A stretch of DNA of 64,000 bases from Streptomyces akebiae (GCF_019599145.1 NZ_CP080647.1:992001-1056000), one strand, 5' to 3'; shown: positions 1-9,059, numbered from the stretch's first letter. The notes: a model not told the origin generated them from the sequence alone. Translations and numbers: made by a program.

Positions 1-562
1 CAGCGCCTGGTTCAGGCAGGTCCAGACCGGACAGATCTCCGCCTGGGTAGGCCCCCAGTGGGGCGACGCCATGCTGCGCAGCAACGCACCGGGCACCAAG
101 GGGAAGTGGCGGGTCGCTCCCCTGCCGCAGTGGACTCGGGGGGACAACGCCTCCGCCAACTGGGGCGGATCGTCCACCGCCATCCTCCAGGGCACCCGCC
201 ACCCGCGTGAGGCGCTGCGGTTCGCGCACTGGGTCAACACCGATCCCGAGGCCGTGGACCTGAACATCTCGGTCGGCTACGGCTGGCCCGCCGCCGCCGG
301 CGTCTTCCGCGGATCGGCACTCGACAAGCCCGACCCGTTCTTCGGCGGCCAGCGGTACAACGACGTGTTCACCGCGTCCGACCGGGCCATCGACACCTCC
401 TGGAAGTGGTCCCCCACCACGGACGCCGACTTCGCCCAGTTCGGAGACGCCTTCGGTGCGGCCATGGCCGGAGGCGGTTCCCTCGCCGCGACGCTGGCCG
501 GCGCGCAGAAGAACACCGTGGACAACCTGCTGGCCAAGGGCCTCAAGGCGAGGAGCGCGTGA
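1..562 (+). CDS. Sugar ABC transporter solute-binding protein, C-terminal part
   Basis: The reading frame is open from the window edge to a TGA at 560-562, so only the last 186 residues are seen and the start lies outside. The sequence looks like the C-terminal lobe of a family 1 carbohydrate-binding lipoprotein: a GPQWGDAM stretch, then KGKWRVAPLPQW and a WGGSS segment of the kind that lines the sugar cleft in this family. The stop overlaps the ATG of the first permease (TGATG), so the three genes to 2468 form one operon. The family delivers mono- or oligosaccharides to the membrane permeases. The exact sugar cannot be read from the sequence. Confidence 0.88.
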   Translation, partial: SAWFRQVQTGQISAWVGPQWGDAMLRSNAPGTKGKWRVAPLPQWTRGDNASANWGGSSTAILQGTRHPREALRFAHWVNTDPEAVDLNISVGYGWPAAAGVFRGSALDKPDPFFGGQRYNDVFTASDRAIDTSWKWSPTTDADFAQFGDAFGAAMAGGGSLAATLAGAQKNTVDNLLAKGLKARSA

Positions 563-1542
563 TGGGCACCGCGATCAGCCGGACGAAGAACCGGACGAAG
601 AACCGAGCGGAGAAACGGACGGAGAAACGGACACCGGGCGGCCGGCGCTCCGCTCGCCCGGACCGGGCGGCCTGGACGTTCCTCCTCCCCTTCGTCGCCC
701 TCTTCCTGTTCACCTTCGTCCTCCCGCTCGGCTACGCCGTCTACCAGAGCATGCTCAAGCCGGTCCGCTCCGGTCCGCTGGGCCTGGGTCCGGCCACCGT
801 CGGCTTCGCCGGGCTGGACAACTACTCCCTCGCCCTGCAGCAGTCGGCCTTCCTGGAGAGCTTCGCGCGGGTGCTGCTCTTCGGCGTCGTGCAGATCCCC
901 GTGATGCTGCTGCTGGCCACCGCGCTGGCACTGGCCCTCGACACGCTCTCCCACCGCTGGGCGGGCGTCCTGCGAGCCGCCTACTTCCTGCCGTACGGCG
1001 TCCCCGGCGTCATCGCCTCGATCCTCTGGGGCTTCTTGTACGTACCGGGCGTCAGCCCGGTCGTCGACCTGCTCGGCAGGGTCGGCCTCGCGCCCGACTT
1101 CCTCGGCTACGACAACGTGCTGTGGTCCATCGCCAACATCGTGATCTGGGAGTTCGCCGGCTACAACATGCTGGTGATCGTCGCCCAGCTCAAGGCGATC
1201 CCGCAGGAGCTCTACGAGGCCGCGCGCATCGACGGGGCCGGTGCGTGGCAGACGGCGATCCGGATCAAGCTCCCCCTGGCCCGGCCCGCCCTCGTCCTCA
1301 CCGGTGTCTTCTCCATCATCGGCACGCTGCAGCTCTTCGCCGAGCCGCTCGTCATCAAGCCGCTGACCTCGTCGGTCACCAGTTCGTACACACCGAACCT
1401 GAGCGCCTACAACGAGGCGTTCGCCAACAACAACATCTACCTCGCCGCGGCCGAGTCGGTGATCCTCGCCCTCGTCGCGAGCGTGCTGTCGTTCGGCTTC
1501 CTCAGCCTGGTGAACCGCGGGAAGGGAAGGGATGCACGGTGA
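562..1542 (+). CDS. Carbohydrate ABC transporter permease (MalF/UgpA type)
   Basis: This 326-residue membrane protein opens with a Lys/Arg/Thr-rich cytoplasmic tail and has about six hydrophobic segments. The EAARIDGAGAWQTAIRIKLP stretch is the EAA loop that contacts the ATPase. The ATG at 562 overlaps the stop of the binding protein, which decides the start over upstream in-frame codons. It pairs with the next permease. No ATP-binding subunit is encoded here; streptomycete importers of this class commonly share a distant MsiK-type ATPase (known for the family, not shown here). Confidence 0.93.
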   Translation: MGTAISRTKNRTKNRAEKRTEKRTPGGRRSARPDRAAWTFLLPFVALFLFTFVLPLGYAVYQSMLKPVRSGPLGLGPATVGFAGLDNYSLALQQSAFLESFARVLLFGVVQIPVMLLLATALALALDTLSHRWAGVLRAAYFLPYGVPGVIASILWGFLYVPGVSPVVDLLGRVGLAPDFLGYDNVLWSIANIVIWEFAGYNMLVIVAQLKAIPQELYEAARIDGAGAWQTAIRIKLPLARPALVLTGVFSIIGTLQLFAEPLVIKPLTSSVTSSYTPNLSAYNEAFANNNIYLAAAESVILALVASVLSFGFLSLVNRGKGRDAR

Positions 1543-2468
1543 GCGTGTCCACACCCGACGTCAGGAAGCCGACCGCCGCCGCTCGGGCTCCACGGGCCGC
1601 CACGGGACGTCGGGCCGGCAAGCCGCGCCGTGGCGTGAGGCCCTCGCGGATCCTGCTCGTCGCGCTGCTGACCGTCGCGGCGCTCTACTTCCTGCTGCCC
1701 GTCTACTGGCTGCTGGTGGCCTCCACCAAGAGCGGTGCCGACCTCTTCGGCAGTTTCGGCCTGTGGTTCTCCGACCCGCAGTGGCCGCACAACCTGTCCC
1801 AGGTCTTCTCCTACGACGACGGCGTGTTCTGGAGCTGGACGTGGAACAGCTTCCTGTACGCGGGGGTCGGCGGCGCGCTGGCGACCCTGCTCGCGTGCGC
1901 CGCCGGGTACGCCCTTGCCGTGTACCGCTTCCGCGGACGGGAGACGGTCTTCAGGGTGGTGCTCGCCGGTGTGCTGCTGCCCAGCACCGCGCTCGCCCTC
2001 CCCTTGTACCTGCTGTTCAGCAAGGTGGGTCTGGCCAACACCTACTGGGCCGTGCTGATCCCCAGCGTGGTCAGTCCGTTCGGCGTGTATCTGTGCCGTA
2101 TCTACGCCGAGGCGGCGGTGCCCGTCGAGATGCTGGAGGCCGCACGCGTCGACGGCGCCGGCGATTGGCGGATCTTCGGCACCCTGGTGCTGCGCACGAT
2201 GACGCCCGCGCTGGTGACCGTCTTCCTCTTCCAGTTCATCGGCATCTGGAACAACTACTTCCTGCCGCTGGTCATGCTCTCCGACGACCGCAAGTACCCG
2301 ATCACCCTGGGCCTGACGACCTGGCAGTCGGCGGCCGACCGCAATCCCGAGCTCTACCAGCTCACGATCGGCGGCGCGTTCCTGTCGATCCTCCCGCTGG
2401 CCGCCGCGATGCTCGTCCTCCAGCGCTACTGGCGTTCCGGCCTGACCCAGGGCAGCGTCAAGGGCTGA
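1539..2468 (+). CDS. Carbohydrate ABC transporter permease (MalG/UgpE type)
   Basis: The protein has 309 residues if translation starts at the GTG at 1539, which overlaps the previous stop as GTGA. A second GTG follows at 1545. A basic N-terminal tail leads into six predicted membrane helices, and the EAA loop reads EAARVDGAGDWRIFGTLVL. The family forms a heterodimeric channel with the upstream permease. The operon ends at a GC-rich hairpin just after the stop. Substrate is unknown; the neighbouring glycosidases suggest a plant or microbial glycan fragment. Confidence 0.92.
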   Translation: MSVSTPDVRKPTAAARAPRAATGRRAGKPRRGVRPSRILLVALLTVAALYFLLPVYWLLVASTKSGADLFGSFGLWFSDPQWPHNLSQVFSYDDGVFWSWTWNSFLYAGVGGALATLLACAAGYALAVYRFRGRETVFRVVLAGVLLPSTALALPLYLLFSKVGLANTYWAVLIPSVVSPFGVYLCRIYAEAAVPVEMLEAARVDGAGDWRIFGTLVLRTMTPALVTVFLFQFIGIWNNYFLPLVMLSDDRKYPITLGLTTWQSAADRNPELYQLTIGGAFLSILPLAAAMLVLQRYWRSGLTQGSVKG

Positions 2469-2470
2469 GC

Positions 2471-2499
2471 GAGGGGAGGGGCGGCCCGCCCCTCCCCTC
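2471..2499. terminator. GC-rich hairpin between convergent genes
   Basis: The arms GAGGGGAGGGGCGG and CCGCCCCTCCCCTC are exact complements with almost no spacer, so the innermost pairs must open to form the loop. It lies between the converging permease and GH2 genes and probably terminates both. No U-tract follows, as is common in actinomycetes. Confidence 0.7.
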
Positions 2500-2535
2500 C
2501 ACGCGACCGTGGCCGACGACCGCGTCCGCGGAAGG

Positions 2536-4584
2536 TCACCTGCCCCTGGGATCGACGGCCTTCCGGAACGCGTCGTACACGAGCTTGGGCCGCTCCTCGG
2601 CGAAGGTGAGCAGCCCCATGACGGAGATGCCGTTGTAGTCCTGGTTGTATCCGGCCCGCTGTTTGTAGTCCTTGAGTACCCAGTAGGTGAATCCGGCGAC
2701 GAACTCGCTGCGCGCGGCCACCTGGTCCCAGTGCGCGGTGAAGCTCGCCGCCTGCCACTCCTCCGTACCCTGCGTGGTGGCGGGGCCGTGGGTGCCGGCC
2801 ACGGACCAGGTGCCGTTCTCGGTGATCAGGATCGGCTTGTCGGGATGCTTCGCGTGCACCGCGTCCAGCGTGGGGCCGAGGTCGGCGTCCTTGCCGTAGA
2901 AGTAGCCGAAGTACTCGTTGAACCCGATCACGTCGGCGAGGTCGAACGCGGGGTCGTTGCTCGTGTTGGACGCCCAGGTCACAGGGCGGGCGGTGAGGTC
3001 GACGGCCTTCACGGCGGCCTTCAGGTCGGCGAGCCAGGCCCGGTAGACGGGGGCGCCGTCGGGGTCGATCTCCGACTCGTTCTGGAGGCCCCACAGGATC
3101 ACCGAGGGGTGGTTGTGCTGGTTCCACGCCATGGTCAGGGCCAGGGCGCGGGCGAGGCCGTAGCGCTCGGTCTGGAGCTTTTCCTGCGGGGTGTTGAGCC
3201 ACATGGTGTCGATGTCGTCCATCACCAGCATGCCGTGCTCGTCCGCCCAGTCGTAGACGTACGGGTGGCGGTTGTAGACGCAGTTGCGGATGAAGTTGGC
3301 ACCCACTGCCGTGATGTGGCCCAGTTCCCGGTCGTACTCGGCCGGTGTCATCGCCCTGCCGTGCGCGGCCGTCTCCTCGTGCCAGTTGAGGCCCTTGAGG
3401 AACAGCGGCTTGCCGTTCAGCCGCAACTGAGCGTCGGCGACGGTCAGTTCGCGTACGCCGTAGGTGGTGGACAGCGTGTCCACCCGTGGGCCCGTGGTTC
3501 TCCCGGCGGTCAGGGTGGCGCGGGCGGTGAGCGTGTGCGGCGCGGCCGGGCTCCAGCGCGGCGCGCCGGGTATACGGACCACGACCCGTACGACGCCCGC
3601 CGACCGGGCGGCGATGCGGGCCGCGACGACGGCGGGCCGGGCGCCGCTCCCCCGGCCGGGATCCAGGGTGAGCCGGCCGTCGAAGTCGGAGGTGCCGTGG
3701 TTCTCGACGACCGCGCGTGCCTCCAGGCGCCCGTTCGCGGCGGACACGAGCAGTTTGGTGACGGTGACCTGCGGGACCGCCTCGATCCACGCCGACCGGG
3801 TCAGACCCGCGTAGGGCCAGTAGTCCACCGGCTTGTACGGCAGTTCGTGGTCGTCGGTGACCGGCCGCGGAGTGGCGGCCGTGTAGTCGGTGTAGCTCGC
3901 CCGGCGGAAGACCCGCACGGCGATCGTCTGACGGGTCCCCGGCCGGAGGGCGCCGGCCGCCGGAAGCGCGAAGGGGGAGTTGGCGCCCTCGTGCTTGCCG
4001 AGGTGCTTGCCGTCGAGCCAGACCTCGGCGCTGTAGCCGGCCGCCAGGAAGGCGACGCGTACGTGCCGGGCACGCCAGGACGCGGGCACGTCGACGGTGG
4101 TGCGGTACCAGGCGTAGCCGTCGGCGAACGCCGTGCCCTGGCCGAAGGGGGCGGTCTGCGAGCCGAATCCGGGGGTGTCCAGCAGGTCCCAGGCCGCCGG
4201 GACGTCGATGAGGTCCCAGGCCCGGTCGTCGTGGCGCGGGGACTGCCAGCCCTCGTCGAGCCCCTGGTCGGCGGGGTCGAAGCGGAAGCGCCACCGCTTG
4301 TCCAGGGACAGGTAGTCGCGCGTGGGCTCGTGCGTGCGCCAGCCGTCGAAGGCGGGGAGCACCGTGCCGTACTGGAAGACGACGTTGGTGCCGCCGACCT
4401 CGCGCACATGGGTGCCGGAGGGTTCCGTGACGGGGTGAGTGTCGAGAACCGGGCCGTTCGCGGCGGCCGCGGCAGCGCCGTCCGCCGCTCGCGCCGTCTC
4501 CGGCCAGGCCGGCAGGGCGACGACCGCGGCAGCGCCGAGTGCCGTGACGACGGTGCGCCGGGACGGGTGGATGGATTCGGTCAT
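2536..4584 (-). CDS. Secreted glycoside hydrolase family 2 (beta-galactosidase/beta-glucuronidase type)
   Basis: This is a 682-residue protein. The ATG at 4584 is chosen because it gives a twin-arginine leader (SRRTVVTALG, then a hydrophobic stretch and an Ala-rich cleavage region) and a GGAG ribosome site precedes it; an upstream in-frame start would bury the leader. Order: sugar-binding jelly-roll domain (about 60-240), immunoglobulin-like domain (about 240-370), TIM barrel (about 375-680). The acid/base Glu is in LWGLQNESE (about residue 504) and the nucleophile in ILITENGTW (about 589). GH2 enzymes hydrolyse beta-linked galactose, glucuronate or mannose. Its placement between two sugar importers fits extracellular oligosaccharide trimming. 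Exact specificity is not readable. Confidence 0.92.
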   Translation of the reverse strand: MTESIHPSRRTVVTALGAAAVVALPAWPETARAADGAAAAAANGPVLDTHPVTEPSGTHVREVGGTNVVFQYGTVLPAFDGWRTHEPTRDYLSLDKRWRFRFDPADQGLDEGWQSPRHDDRAWDLIDVPAAWDLLDTPGFGSQTAPFGQGTAFADGYAWYRTTVDVPASWRARHVRVAFLAAGYSAEVWLDGKHLGKHEGANSPFALPAAGALRPGTRQTIAVRVFRRASYTDYTAATPRPVTDDHELPYKPVDYWPYAGLTRSAWIEAVPQVTVTKLLVSAANGRLEARAVVENHGTSDFDGRLTLDPGRGSGARPAVVAARIAARSAGVVRVVVRIPGAPRWSPAAPHTLTARATLTAGRTTGPRVDTLSTTYGVRELTVADAQLRLNGKPLFLKGLNWHEETAAHGRAMTPAEYDRELGHITAVGANFIRNCVYNRHPYVYDWADEHGMLVMDDIDTMWLNTPQEKLQTERYGLARALALTMAWNQHNHPSVILWGLQNESEIDPDGAPVYRAWLADLKAAVKAVDLTARPVTWASNTSNDPAFDLADVIGFNEYFGYFYGKDADLGPTLDAVHAKHPDKPILITENGTWSVAGTHGPATTQGTEEWQAASFTAHWDQVAARSEFVAGFTYWVLKDYKQRAGYNQDYNGISVMGLLTFAEERPKLVYDAFRKAVDPRGR

Positions 4585-4661
4585 GACAGGCGGCTCCTCG
4601 ATGCGCATACGTGTTCGTCCGCCCCACAGCCTGGACAACCCCGTCACCCTCGTCAAGGATT

Positions 4662-4678
4662 ATTCATAAATAATGAAT
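4662..4678. promoter_or_regulatory. AT-rich inverted repeat in a divergent promoter region
   Basis: ATTCAT, a 5-bp AAATA spacer and ATGAAT form a 17-bp inverted repeat in an AT-rich island between the divergent GH2 (start 4584) and cellulase-like (start 4743) genes. Its position suggests an operator or promoter element controlling one or both genes. Inference only. Confidence 0.45.
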
Positions 4679-4742
4679 TGAGCTAGCGTGATGCCGTCGA
4701 GCCGCCGACGGCGTCCTACCGCACACGAAGACGGGTGACCTC

Positions 4743-6032
4743 ATGACCACCGCACCGCAACAAGCGACCACGAGCGAGACCACGGGCCGACTCGCCATCA
4801 CCCTGTGGGACTTCAGCTGGTACACACAGGCAGGACCCGGCGAGCCCTTCGCCGACCTCGACCGCGCCTTCGCCGAGACCGTGGACCGGGGCTTCAACAC
4901 CGTGCGCGTCTGCGCCATGCCCTTCCTGCTGTTCTCCGGCCGCGTCCCCGATCCGGAGTCCATCGAGGTCCGCGGCCTGGGCGAGGAGTTCGGGCAGCGC
5001 ACCCGCTGGTACGACGTGCGCGGCGGCTATCCGCTGGACGGCCGCCGACGGCTCGTCGAGCTGTTCGAGGCCGCCGCCCGCCACGGCTGCAGGGTGATCG
5101 TGTCCTCCTGGGAGTACCAGCAGTCCCCCAGCTTCGCCGACACCGACGCCTGGCACCGCGCCCTGGCCGAGGTGCCCGGCCCGGACCGCGCGGAGGCGGT
5201 GGCCGAAGCCCTCGCCGACCTCCTCGACTTCCTCACCGAGCGCGGGCTGGCCGACCACGTCGCCTACGTCGAGGTGCACAACGAGGTCGACAACTGCTCC
5301 CTGGTACCGCGCGACGGCGCCACCCACTACGCCTATCTGCGCGGCCCGCTCGACCGTGCCGTGAAGCTGCTGCGGGCCCGCCACCCCGGCATCCCCGTCA
5401 CCTACTCGCTGGGCGAGCCCTGGCCGAGCGAGATCGACGACCTGCCGGAGGGGGCGCAGATCGCGCACTTCCACTTCTACGTCTACGGCGTGCTCGGCGC
5501 GCTCTACGAGGCGGTCGGACTCGGGCACGGCACCGAGGCGGCACCCGAGACGGCCACCTGGCCCACCCCCGAACTGGCCGCCATGCTGCGCCCCGACGCG
5601 CCCGCCTTCGCCGACTACCAGCCGGACGAACCCTGGCGACTGGCCGCCACCGGAATCCCGCGCGAACTGTTCTACGCACACGACTGGGTCGACCCCGACC
5701 GCTGGGACCTGTGGCTCTACGAGAACTATCCGGCCCACCGGCAGGCCATGCGGGACACGCTGGCCGGATGGGTCGATTCCGTCGCCGACTTCGCCCGTCA
5801 CCGTGGCATCCCCGCCGTCCTCGGCGAAGGCGTCGTGGGCTACACCCCGCTGCTGACACGCTTCGAGGAGGACGCCGTCGGCAAGGACGTCGCCGAGTTC
5901 GTCGTCGACCGCTGCCTCGCCGCGGGCTTCCAGGGCGTCGTCCTGACCTCCAACGCGGCCCCGCACCACCCCATGTGGCACACCGACCGGGACTGGATGC
6001 GGCGGGTCAACGCCCGTATCACCGCGGCCTGA
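4743..6032 (+). CDS. Cytoplasmic cellulase-like glycoside hydrolase (clan GH-A fold)
   Basis: This 429-residue protein has no signal peptide, so it probably acts on imported oligosaccharides. It begins with an ITLWDFSW strand typical of TIM-barrel glycosidases. EVHNEVDN supplies the Asn-Glu acid/base pair at the end of strand 4, and AVLGEGVVGY carries a Glu where the nucleophile of strand 7 is expected. The sequence resembles the 'cellulase-like' family often found beside sugar ABC operons in Streptomyces; no member I know of pins down the substrate. The gene is divergent from the GH2 gene and shares its AT-rich control region. Confidence 0.82.
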   Translation: MTTAPQQATTSETTGRLAITLWDFSWYTQAGPGEPFADLDRAFAETVDRGFNTVRVCAMPFLLFSGRVPDPESIEVRGLGEEFGQRTRWYDVRGGYPLDGRRRLVELFEAAARHGCRVIVSSWEYQQSPSFADTDAWHRALAEVPGPDRAEAVAEALADLLDFLTERGLADHVAYVEVHNEVDNCSLVPRDGATHYAYLRGPLDRAVKLLRARHPGIPVTYSLGEPWPSEIDDLPEGAQIAHFHFYVYGVLGALYEAVGLGHGTEAAPETATWPTPELAAMLRPDAPAFADYQPDEPWRLAATGIPRELFYAHDWVDPDRWDLWLYENYPAHRQAMRDTLAGWVDSVADFARHRGIPAVLGEGVVGYTPLLTRFEEDAVGKDVAEFVVDRCLAAGFQGVVLTSNAAPHHPMWHTDRDWMRRVNARITAA

Positions 6033-6037
6033 TCACG

Positions 6038-6055
6038 CCCCGGCGGCGGCCGGGG
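6038..6055 (+). terminator. Weak GC hairpin after the cellulase-like gene
   Basis: CCCCGG and CCGGGG pair around a 6-base loop a few bases past the stop codon at 6032. The stem is short and no T-run follows, so this is a tentative terminator. Confidence 0.4.
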
Positions 6056-6059
6056 ACGC

Positions 6060-6645
6060 CGGTGGTCCCACGACGCGCGAGATGACCGGACCCCGCGCCG
6101 GAACCGGTACCCGCCTGGCAGGCCGCCCGTCGACCACGAGGACGGCCTGCACGGTCGGCCATGGAGCGGGGGAATCCGTCGAGGTCGGCGTTCGGGTACT
6201 GCCGGATGGGCTTCAGACCCGTCGGCGGGGTGACATCCGTACGGACCGGCCGGCCGTTGGTGGCGGCCTGCTGTTCCCCGGTGGACAGCCGCCGGTCGAG
6301 TGGAGCTTGGCCGCGGCAGGGTTCTTGGCCTGCTTCAGGATCGCGGCCCGCTGCCCCCAGGACATGAAGGGCGTGGCCCCGCCGGGCAGCACCCACTTGA
6401 CGGGCCCGGTGGCCAGGGGCCGCGCCGGAGCCGCCCCACACCGATCGCCTTCCGCCCGCTGGTCACGGCCTCCCTGGGCGGGCACCTGCCGCGGGCGAAC
6501 TGCGGGTCCTGGGCGGCCAGTCGAGCCGGCCACCGAACCGACCGCCGCCGGGCCGTACAGGAAGCCGAAGGCGCTCACCTGCACGGCGACCCAGGCACCA
6601 CGCGGGTCCTCCAGCCGTCCTCGACCCACCGTACCGATCACGAGG
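6060..6645 (-). pseudogene. Decayed solute-binding-protein-like gene
   Basis: No intact gene fits here, but several reverse-strand frames carry protein-like segments in the right order. DPRGAWVAVQVSAFGFLYG lies near 6550-6610. GATPFMSWGQRAAILKQA and KNPAAAKL lie near 6310-6390. After a frame change near 6300 come GEQQAATNGRPVRTDV, GLKPIRQYPNADLDGFP and MADRA. This order (a D-x-x-G-x-W core, then an AAKL helix and an RTDV/PNADLDG tail) recalls iron-type extracellular solute-binding proteins. At least two frameshifts and no start codon make it a remnant. The family call is tentative. Confidence 0.5.
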
Positions 6646-6680
6646 GGACGGGCAGGGACATGCGCTCCGCCTGGCCAACA

Positions 6681-6714
6681 CGGAGAGCGGGCGTGGACAC
6701 ACGCCCGCTCTCCG
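6681..6714 (-). terminator. 15-bp stem terminator of the first sialidase-like gene
   Basis: CGGAGAGCGGGCGTG and CACGCCCGCTCTCCG pair perfectly around a GACA loop just beyond the stop of the reverse-strand gene ending at 6731. It is a strong intrinsic-type hairpin. Confidence 0.8.
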
Positions 6715-6730
6715 CACCATCCGCGGCCAC

Positions 6731-8791
6731 TCAGTTGATGCGGACGATCTTCCAGAGCTGGTCGTCGAGGTCCAGGGCGTTCCACTGCACGACTGCCGCG
6801 CCGTTGCTGGTGGAGGACTGGGCGACGGCGGCGTTGAAGCCACTGCCCACGTTCTTGAGTGCGTAGTAGCCGTTGCCCGCGTCGGTGAGGGTCCACTTCT
6901 GCGAGTTGGCGGCGGACGGCGTGTTCTGGACGACGGCGGCTCCGGCGGTGGTGGAGCCGTTACGGATGTCCAGGTTCAGGTTGCTGTTGGCGTTCCTGAT
7001 GGTCCAGGCTCCGCCGCCGGCGGACTGGAAGGTGAACAGCTGGCAGAGACAGGCCGAGTTCTGCCACTGCTGGGCCGCCGTGTCGGTGGCGGTCGAACCC
7101 TGCGGGATGTCCAGGTACCTCCCGCTGTTCTTGTTGACGAGGACGTACTGCCCGGTGCCCAGCGGCGGCAGGGCGGTCTGGGTGAGGTTCCAGCGCTGGC
7201 AGGCGCAGCTGGTGCCGCTCCACTGGACGGCGGCGGTGCCGACCGCGGTGGAGGCACTCGGGATCTCCAGGTGCTTGCCGGTCACCCGGTTGGTGATGGT
7301 GTACCCGCCGGCCTGGTGCGGGGCGACGGCCCACTCGTGGTCCAGGGTGCCGTTGTCGTCCCACTGGAGGATCTTGGCGCCGTTGGCCGTGGACTGGTTC
7401 TCCACGCCCAGGACCTTGCCGCTGGCGACGTTGAAGATCTTGAAGTAGCCCGAACTCTGCTGCACGAAGCGCCACTGCTGGTCGGTGGCGTTGTCGGCGT
7501 TCTGCTGGGTGGCGTTCGTGCCGTTGGTGGTGGAGCCGCCCGCGATGCTCAGCATGAGGCTGGAGCCCGCGTTCGACATGGTGTAGGTGGCACCGTCCGA
7601 GATGCCGCCGCCCAGGTCGATGGTGCTGTAGGTGACGGGGTTGGAGAGGTTGCCGCCTCCGTTGCCGCCGCTGAGCACGAGCAGGCTGTGGCCGTCGGAC
7701 AGGGGCACCATGCCGCGGCTGTATCCGTTGGCGACGTTGGAGCGGATGCGCGTCCAGGTGTTCGCGGCGCCGTTCTGCGTGTTGAGGAACAGGTCGCTGG
7801 TGCTGTAGGCGCCGACGACGAGCGTGCCGTTCGGACCGCCGGTGGGCAGCCACGTGATGTACGGGGTGCTGGTGGGGACCGCGCCGTCCGTCGATCGCAG
7901 GGGAATGCCCGTGACGGAGTCGAAGGCCTCCGGGTCGGCGGAGATCTTGTAGTAGACGGCGAAGTTGCCCGAGGGCGAGCCGCCGTACTCGTACGTCATG
8001 ACGTAGTTGCCGTTGGGCAGTTTCGCGACGGTGGCCATGCCCGGGCGCTGGCTGTAGGTGGGCATCGCCACGTCGTCCACGACCGGGCCCCAGTTGCGGA
8101 GGTCCGTGGTGACCTGGTGGACGAGCTTCTGGCCGTGGTCGGGGTCGCGCTGGTCGGAGTAGTAGACGATCAGCTTGCCGTTGGCGTGGAGGAAGAACGG
8201 CTCCCACACGGGAGTGTTGCCATTGCCGTTCTGGTCGAATGCCTGGCCGCCGGTGGCGATGTTGCTGACGAAGCTCCAGGTCTGTCCGCGGTCGGTGCTG
8301 GCATAGACATCGATCTTGATGGCCGAGCGGTCGGCGGGTACGGAAGCCCCGGCGGCGAGGATGGTTCCCGCGGGGAAGCCGCCCACCGCCGTGGGCAGCT
8401 CGTAGAGCTCGGGCTGCCAGCGCATGCCCCAGCCGTTCTGGGTGTCGGCGACCTCGGAGATCTTCGTCCAGGAGCTGCCGTTGTTCGTACTGCGGTAGAT
8501 GGGGAAGACCGGCGTGCCGGAGGTGTACTGCTCGAACGTCGCGAGGAGGGTGCCGTTGGCGGAGCCGTTGTGCTGCATCCGCATGGCCCGCGGGTAGAGC
8601 GACCCGGGCGAGGGCGCACCGGACGGCGGGGTGTACATCGTCTGCGAGGGGCGGGCCAGGGCATCCGCGCGGCCGGCGGGCATGACCATGGCCACCGCCG
8701 CGACGAGCAGGACGAAAGCCAGGGACAGGAAGAAGACGGGACGGGAACGCGGAGCGGCGCCAGGTCTGGCGCCTGTCTGCGCAGGGGACAT
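6731..8791 (-). CDS. Secreted sialidase-fold (Asp-box) protein with C-terminal ricin-type lectin repeats, copy 1
   Basis: This is a 686-residue protein. The ATG at 8791 is chosen because it gives a basic N-terminus plus hydrophobic signal peptide ending near ADA, with GGGAG upstream. Residues about 40-400 form a beta-propeller with Asp-box-like turns (STNNGSSWTKI, STDRGQTWSFV). Residues about 405-686 form two ricin beta-trefoil modules with repeated QxW motifs (DQQWRF, CQRWNL, SQKWTL, DQLWKI). Asp-box propellers include GH33 sialidases and GH93 exo-arabinanases. The GH42/GH2 context favours a plant-glycan enzyme over a true sialidase, but this is inference. A paralogue sits at 16332-18389. 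Confidence 0.88.
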   Translation of the reverse strand: MSPAQTGARPGAAPRSRPVFFLSLAFVLLVAAVAMVMPAGRADALARPSQTMYTPPSGAPSPGSLYPRAMRMQHNGSANGTLLATFEQYTSGTPVFPIYRSTNNGSSWTKISEVADTQNGWGMRWQPELYELPTAVGGFPAGTILAAGASVPADRSAIKIDVYASTDRGQTWSFVSNIATGGQAFDQNGNGNTPVWEPFFLHANGKLIVYYSDQRDPDHGQKLVHQVTTDLRNWGPVVDDVAMPTYSQRPGMATVAKLPNGNYVMTYEYGGSPSGNFAVYYKISADPEAFDSVTGIPLRSTDGAVPTSTPYITWLPTGGPNGTLVVGAYSTSDLFLNTQNGAANTWTRIRSNVANGYSRGMVPLSDGHSLLVLSGGNGGGNLSNPVTYSTIDLGGGISDGATYTMSNAGSSLMLSIAGGSTTNGTNATQQNADNATDQQWRFVQQSSGYFKIFNVASGKVLGVENQSTANGAKILQWDDNGTLDHEWAVAPHQAGGYTITNRVTGKHLEIPSASTAVGTAAVQWSGTSCACQRWNLTQTALPPLGTGQYVLVNKNSGRYLDIPQGSTATDTAAQQWQNSACLCQLFTFQSAGGGAWTIRNANSNLNLDIRNGSTTAGAAVVQNTPSAANSQKWTLTDAGNGYYALKNVGSGFNAAVAQSSTSNGAAVVQWNALDLDDQLWKIVRIN

Positions 8792-9007
8792 TGCGGCTCC
8801 CAGGGGAAGGTGTGTTGCGGTGTCCGCCGCCGGCTCGGAACGGCTCAGGGTGACGCGGCGGAGTTCGTTGGGCGCGTGGCCCGGCGGACAGCCGGGCGAC
8901 ACTGCCGGGCGCGGGCGCGCGAGCGCGGGGGTGGCGCGGCGCGACAAGCGCGAAACGGTGGAGGTGGAGCGCCCGGGCGTGTGGGTGCGCCGGAGCAGTG
9001 GCACGGG

Positions 9008-9059
9008 CGGGGTGGATCAGGGGGAGGGCGGGGCGGGGTGGATCAGGGGGAGGGCGGGG
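9008..9059. repeat. Perfect 26-bp tandem duplication across the lacI stop codon
   Basis: Bases 9008-9033 and 9034-9059 are identical; the unit begins CGGGGTGGATCAGGGGGAGG. The second copy contains the end of the LacI reading frame and its stop, so the duplication places a second untranslated copy directly downstream. It looks like a recent slippage event. Confidence 0.85.

Noticed and set aside
4660..4680. AT-rich patch as a replication origin or DnaA-box cluster
   Set aside because: Only about 20 bp are AT-rich, no DnaA boxes are repeated, and it fits a divergent promoter.
2509..4686. Long forward open frame antisense to the GH2 gene
   Set aside because: It is a GC-driven shadow frame with Val/Gly/Arg-rich sequence and no domain; the reverse strand encodes a complete GH2 enzyme.
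7000..8000. Internal DNA repeats within the ricin-domain region as a mobile or CRISPR-like array
   Set aside because: The repeats follow the QxW beta-trefoil protein repeats, vary at third positions and have no spacer pattern.
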